Positions 60,667 through 64,000 of a stretch of 64,000 nt of DNA are shown in pieces. This DNA is from Lepagella muris (GTDB lineage: Bacteria > Bacteroidota > Bacteroidia > Bacteroidales > Muribaculaceae): contig NZ_SRYB01000013.1 of NCBI RefSeq assembly GCF_004793975.1, positions 55,286 through 119,285 of the forward strand. The letters run 5' to 3'. Below the pieces are notes generated by a model. That model made no database searches. It saw only the letters and a list, made by a program, of their open reading frames with translations, and was not told where the DNA came from. Position 1 is the stretch's first letter, and the number at the start of each line of letters is the position of its first letter. A program made the translations under genes and the position numbers.

Positions 60667-61923
60667 ATGAAAGGAATAGAAGGATATGACGTGAAGATAT
60701 TCACCGACAACGTTGAGGATTCTGCAATGGAGCAGATCGCGCGTCTGCTGTCGATTGACGTATTCTCCGATAAAAAACTGCGTATTATGCCTGATGTGCA
60801 TGCCGGAGCCGGATGCGTGATAGGTTTCACGGGTAACCTCGGCGATAAGGTGATTCCAAACATCGTGGGGGTGGATATCGGATGCGGTATGCGTGTGCTT
60901 AATCTCGGCAATGTCGTGGAGATAGATTTCCATGCTTTCAATGAGCATATCCGCGGGAACGTACCCTCCGGTAAGATTGTGCGTGAGGATAGATTCGGGT
61001 TCCGTCCGCTCGTGGGTGAGGAGATGGAGATATACCGTGAGGCAAAGCGGCTTGTCACGGAACTCTACTGCTACAGGGAGTTGAAATTTACCGACCGTAT
61101 CAATAAGTCGATAGGTTCGCTTGGCGGTGGCAACCATTTCATAGAGCTTGACAGGGATGATAAGGGTGATGTCTATCTGGTGATTCACACCGGGTCGCGT
61201 AATCTTGGCAAGCAGGTGGCTGAGATCTATCAGGCTAAAGCGGTGAAGCATCTTACTGATGGTGCGGATGATTTTGAGGAGTCGATAAAGCACACGATTG
61301 AGGAATATAAGGCAGCAGGGCGTCGCTCCGAACTTCAGGAGGTTATAAAGAGGATGCGTAAGGAATACCATGCAGCGGAGCCGTCGCTTCCCGCCGATCT
61401 TTGTTATCTGGAGTGTGAGGGGAGAGAGCGATATCTTCACGATATGCGTCTTTGCCAGCGATGGGCGGTGCTTAACAGGAAACTGATCTCATTGCTCTTG
61501 CTTAAATTCTTCCCCGGTGTGGAGATCATGGAGGAGTTTGAGAGTGTCCACAACTATATCAGTGACGACAATGTAATACGCAAGGGGGCGATTTCGGCTG
61601 CCATAAGCGAACGGTGCATCATACCGCTCAATATGCGTGACGGTTCATTGATATGTGTAGGCAAAGGTAATGCAGATTGGAACAGCTCTGCGCCGCATGG
61701 AGCCGGACGGGTGATGAGCCGTATACAGGCATACAGGGAGGTAACGATGGAAGACTTCGAGGCATCGATGGAAGGGATCTACTCAGAGTGCATCACCGAC
61801 TTTACACGCGACGAATCGCCGATGGTCTACAAACCTGCTACCGAGATAGTCAGCAACATCAGCGACACCGTAACCATCGCCACCACGATCCGCCCCATCT
61901 TCAATTTCAAAGCCACAAAATAA
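60667..61923 (+). CDS. rtcB: RNA-splicing ligase RtcB
   Basis: 418 residues. The Mn-binding and guanylylation motifs are all here: MPDVHAGAGCVIGFTG, GVDIGCGMRV, GGGNHFIELD, VIHTGSRNLG and, near the end, PHGAGRVMSR with the histidine that takes GMP. RtcB joins 2',3'-cyclic phosphate (or 3'-phosphate) ends to 5'-OH ends and so repairs RNAs cut by toxins or ribotoxins. No archease gene lies next to it. Divergence from the WYL regulator suggests it is induced by RNA damage. Complete, no anomalies. Confidence 0.95.
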   Translation: MKGIEGYDVKIFTDNVEDSAMEQIARLLSIDVFSDKKLRIMPDVHAGAGCVIGFTGNLGDKVIPNIVGVDIGCGMRVLNLGNVVEIDFHAFNEHIRGNVPSGKIVREDRFGFRPLVGEEMEIYREAKRLVTELYCYRELKFTDRINKSIGSLGGGNHFIELDRDDKGDVYLVIHTGSRNLGKQVAEIYQAKAVKHLTDGADDFEESIKHTIEEYKAAGRRSELQEVIKRMRKEYHAAEPSLPADLCYLECEGRERYLHDMRLCQRWAVLNRKLISLLLLKFFPGVEIMEEFESVHNYISDDNVIRKGAISAAISERCIIPLNMRDGSLICVGKGNADWNSSAPHGAGRVMSRIQAYREVTMEDFEASMEGIYSECITDFTRDESPMVYKPATEIVSNISDTVTIATTIRPIFNFKATK

Positions 61924-61930
61924 ATCTGAA

Positions 61931-61976
61931 AATGCCCCGCCTATCCCGATATTGGCATAGGTGGGGCATTATTTTT
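61931..61976 (+). terminator. Terminator of rtcB
   Basis: 14-bp stem AATGCCCCGCCTAT / ATAGGTGGGGCATT (one G-U pair), 12-nt loop, followed by ATTTTTG. Confidence 0.88.
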
Positions 61977-62225
61977 GAAATTTACAACCGGAATTATTAA
62001 AACAATACATAAAATGGCTGATATATTGGAAGAAAGATGGCGACCTGAAGATGTGATTGTATGTACGAATCGTGCGGAGCACGAGCACACCATATAAAAC
62101 CTCATATCTAAGTAAATTCATTAATTATATAGGCAAAAGTGACGATGACTGACACTGAAGATATCTCGCATAGATAAGGTTCAGGTCCTTAATTATATAA
62201 CGCTCTCAAAAATAATTAGAGATGG
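61977..62225. other. A+T-rich junction between rtcB and the mobile-element region
   Basis: No convincing gene. A 27-codon frame at 62014-62097 (MADILEERWRPEDVIVCTNR then AEHEHTI) could be a remnant. TTAATTATATA occurs twice (62123-62133 and 62190-62200). This may hold the boundary of the integrated element, but no attachment core is identified. Confidence 0.4.
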
Positions 62226-63341
62226 TCAGAAGGAGGTCAGGAGATGCCAGATGGGTTGGTGGGCTTGGACGTGTCGGATGATGAGGTCGTCGAAACCATC
62301 GCCCGGTTCGATTGTATGTGTTGTCGGGGTGATTGCGGAGGTGTGAGTGGGGCGATGCCATTCTTCCATGACGGAGGAGATGGTCACTTCCTGGCAGTAT
62401 GGGCGCAGTTGGTCGGCTTTTGATTTCCATTCGTCGTATTTGCCATTGTCGGGGAAGAGGATTACAGTGCGTCCGCGAAGTGCCTGGTGCTTGTCGTATG
62501 GGTCAAGGAAACATTCTGCCTTGGGGTTGAGTCCCGCACAACCGAAGGTTGCCATAGGAAGGTAGGCTCCCTGCATCCCTCCCCACGTCAGGGCTATGTC
62601 GGCAATGAGTGCCGCCTTCGGCGACTCAAATAGCCATATCGTCGGCTCAAATTCCTCGGTGATACCCAGTTCTCGACGTAACTCATTCTTTGCGTTCCGT
62701 TCTTTGTCAGATATGCGCAACAGGTGACTCCCGAAATAGCATTGCCGCAGCTGGAAATCGGGGAACCTGTCAGACAATACGGAATGCACGTAGTTCTGTT
62801 GTCCCTTCACCCGTTTGCCGGTGTCAGAGTCGTAGCCGATTATCTGACCGGTGCGGAAATTACCGTAGATGTCGTGTTGCCAGAACACGGTCGAGCCGCC
62901 GTAGCGTGTGGAGGTACCCACACCGTATTTTGTCACTGTCGATTCAACAATTCCGGGAATCTCTTGTCCGGCGTTGGAGTCGAAGAGAGTGTGCAGGAAA
63001 CTGACAAGTGGATTGCGGTGGTAGTTGGTCATTGATGCAAACACTATCTCTTTCGGTATGAATGTGGGGCTCTCGGAGATGAGTGAGGTGGGACGCAGCA
63101 CTCTCTGTCGGAGATACGGGTGACGGCGTGACAGGCGTCGGAAGTCGTGGTCACGGAAATAGTCCTTGGGAGGGTAGTGGTAGCCGCAATGGTCGGCACG
63201 GTCACATTTCCCACAGGTGCCGGAGGCTACCGGTGTCTTGTCGTCGGAATAAACATAGTCGACGAATCTCTTTTTCCCACAGTTAGGGCATATCGTCTTG
63301 CGGCTGGTGGGGTCTAATTGAATTGGGCGTCGGTATAACAT
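62226..63341 (-). CDS. DUF6371-type protein of Bacteroidales mobile elements
   Basis: 371 residues. N-terminal zinc ribbon (TICPNCGKKRFVDYV; GTCGKCDRADHCGYHYPP) as in primases, then a TOPRIM-like core: EPTIWLFESPKAALIADIAL, MATFGCAGLNPKAECFLDPY and GRTVILFPDNGKYDEWKSKA. This layout (zinc ribbon plus toprim with PDxG) is how I recognise DUF6371 proteins, which sit beside RepA-like ATPases in integrated plasmid- or transposon-derived regions. It may be a primase-like replication protein. It lies downstream of the iteron-like array and on the same strand as the AAA gene. Confidence 0.78.
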   Translation of the reverse strand: MLYRRPIQLDPTSRKTICPNCGKKRFVDYVYSDDKTPVASGTCGKCDRADHCGYHYPPKDYFRDHDFRRLSRRHPYLRQRVLRPTSLISESPTFIPKEIVFASMTNYHRNPLVSFLHTLFDSNAGQEIPGIVESTVTKYGVGTSTRYGGSTVFWQHDIYGNFRTGQIIGYDSDTGKRVKGQQNYVHSVLSDRFPDFQLRQCYFGSHLLRISDKERNAKNELRRELGITEEFEPTIWLFESPKAALIADIALTWGGMQGAYLPMATFGCAGLNPKAECFLDPYDKHQALRGRTVILFPDNGKYDEWKSKADQLRPYCQEVTISSVMEEWHRPTHTSAITPTTHTIEPGDGFDDLIIRHVQAHQPIWHLLTSF

Positions 63342-63378
63342 GGCTGTGAGTTTTTGTCAGATTATAGTGATTCATGGC

Positions 63379-63456
63379 GTTTCACTTGTTTCATCTGTTT
63401 CACCTGTTTCGGGTGAAACAAGCGAAACAGCGAAACAAGCGAAACAGGCGAAACGG
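63379..63456. repeat. Iteron-like array of GTTTC units
   Basis: Nine units with an ~9-bp period: four forward (GTTTCACTT, GTTTCATCT, GTTTCACCT, GTTTCGGGT) followed by five in reverse orientation (GAAACAAGC, GAAACAGC, GAAACAAGC, GAAACAGGC, GAAACGG). It lies between the RepA-like and primase-like genes. The two halves can fold into a long imperfect hairpin. Confidence 0.8.
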
Positions 63457-63476
63457 TTGGAACAGCTATCAAGCCG

Positions 63477-64000
63477 TTATTTGCTGATATCGACATTCAC
63501 CAGAGTTCGGTGCACCTTGGCAACGCTAATCCCTAACTCGGCAGCAATCTCCCGATAACTCTTCCCTTTCCGTCTGAGCTCGATTATATTGTTTTTAATC
63601 ATATTGACATCATTATCAGATTTCTCTCTCAGATGGTTGGTTTCTCTGTCATGTCCGATCTCATTGAAATGCAGATAACCGTTTGGTTCCTTGACAATAT
63701 CAGCCACTATCACGTTGTCCTCTCCATATTCGAAGGCACCGGAACGGCATTTTATCTGCTTGATATACCGTAGGTTCTCGTCCTTGGCACTTCTGCCTAT
63801 TGCAAACGCACTGTCAAAGAAATTCATCAGCTTCTTACTTCCTGCAAGTGTGTTCTGGTCAATTGGGTTTCTCAGGCTACGTTTCGGGGTGTGGGCAATG
63901 ACAAGGATGCTCCATCCGTGGTTCTTCTTCAGCTGCACAAGCCGTGCCATCAGTATGCCTGCGGCATCACCATTGTCAGACGAGTTGCAGATCCATGTCA
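63477..64000 (-). CDS. RepA/AAA_25-like replication ATPase, C-terminal part (truncated by window edge)
   Basis: The frame stays open to the right edge, so the N-terminal Walker A part is outside. The visible ~174 residues contain SSDNGDAAGILMARLVQLKK and WSILVIAHTPKRSLRN, the Walker B to sensor region of RepA-type AAA_25 ATPases, then NTLAGSKKLMNFFDSAFAIG. The last ~50 residues carry a helix-turn-helix (KGKSYREIAAELGISVAKVH) that could bind the neighbouring repeats. Such proteins initiate replication or control mobile elements. An internal ATG at 63950 is not a likely start. Confidence 0.75.
   Translation of the reverse strand, partial: TWICNSSDNGDAAGILMARLVQLKKNHGWSILVIAHTPKRSLRNPIDQNTLAGSKKLMNFFDSAFAIGRSAKDENLRYIKQIKCRSGAFEYGEDNVIVADIVKEPNGYLHFNEIGHDRETNHLREKSDNDVNMIKNNIIELRRKGKSYREIAAELGISVAKVHRTLVNVDISK

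Noticed and set aside
60625..61440. A 271-codon minus-strand frame opposite rtcB.
   Set aside because: It mirrors the conserved RtcB coding sequence; no independent motif or start signal.
63379..63456. The GTTTC repeats as a CRISPR array.
   Set aside because: The units are ~9 bp with no spacers and reverse direction halfway; this is iteron-like, not CRISPR.
63340..63558. A 72-codon plus-strand frame over the GTTTC array.
   Set aside because: It is generated by the repeat array and overlaps the C-terminal helix-turn-helix of the AAA gene on the other strand.

Overview
The window looks like a chromosomal segment of an obligately anaerobic, gut-type Bacteroidales; I favour the Muribaculaceae, from protein style only. 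The evidence is Bacteroidetes promoters (TAnnTTTG, often with an upstream TTTG about 19-20 bp away), weak Shine-Dalgarno sequences, a short Bacteroidetes-type primary sigma factor, GLPGLI proteins, a TonB receptor/DUF4249 pair, tricorn-like S41 proteases and an anaerobic GlpABC enzyme. I saw no rRNA, tRNA or CRISPR array.

Layout. 1-6.3 kb: the end of a hemerythrin-like gene, its LuxR-type regulator, a cluster of palindromes, then exported M16 and M3 peptidases. 6.4-11.8 kb (minus): a surface operon of lipoprotein, TonB-dependent receptor, DUF4249 lipoprotein and DUF3943 outer membrane protein. 12.0-13.1 kb: a decayed IS982-type element with terminal repeats. 13.2-16.2 kb (minus): a BlaI-led operon whose M56/BlaR1-type gene has lost its core, followed by three GLPGLI genes, one of them truncated. 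16.5-23.1 kb: glpABC, glpK and glpF, which together import glycerol, phosphorylate it and oxidise glycerol-3-phosphate anaerobically.

23.2-33.1 kb: mainly housekeeping genes: rpoD, a DegP/HtrA protease, an NlpC/P60 lipoprotein, a PagL-like acyloxyacyl hydrolase with a partner lipoprotein, trxA and dnaE. 33.2-39.2 kb is more accessory: two divergent proteins with a uracil-DNA-glycosylase-like layout, small zinc-ribbon and membrane proteins, a 620-bp gap with a possible small RNA, two conserved-looking mini-genes, a higBA toxin-antitoxin pair with a palindromic operator, and three copies of a hairpin repeat. 39.2-46 kb: a tricorn-like protease diverging from an ECF sigma, anti-sigma and envelope-protein operon.

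46-57.8 kb: an esterase, an AlbA_2/ATPase regulator with an internal tandem repeat, cdsA, a LysM/periplasmic-binding-protein fusion with an outer membrane barrel, an RloA/RloB (AbiL-like) defence pair bracketed by direct repeats, and a second tricorn-like protease. 58-62 kb: an amino-acid permease and a WYL regulator divergent from rtcB. From about 62.2 kb to the right edge the genes (a DUF6371 protein, an iteron-like array, a RepA-like AAA ATPase) are those of an integrated mobile element. The strongest candidates for new biology are the repeat-bracketed rloAB cassette, the UDG-like gene island, the mini-gene pair behind a structured leader, the WYL/rtcB pair and the iteron-like array.
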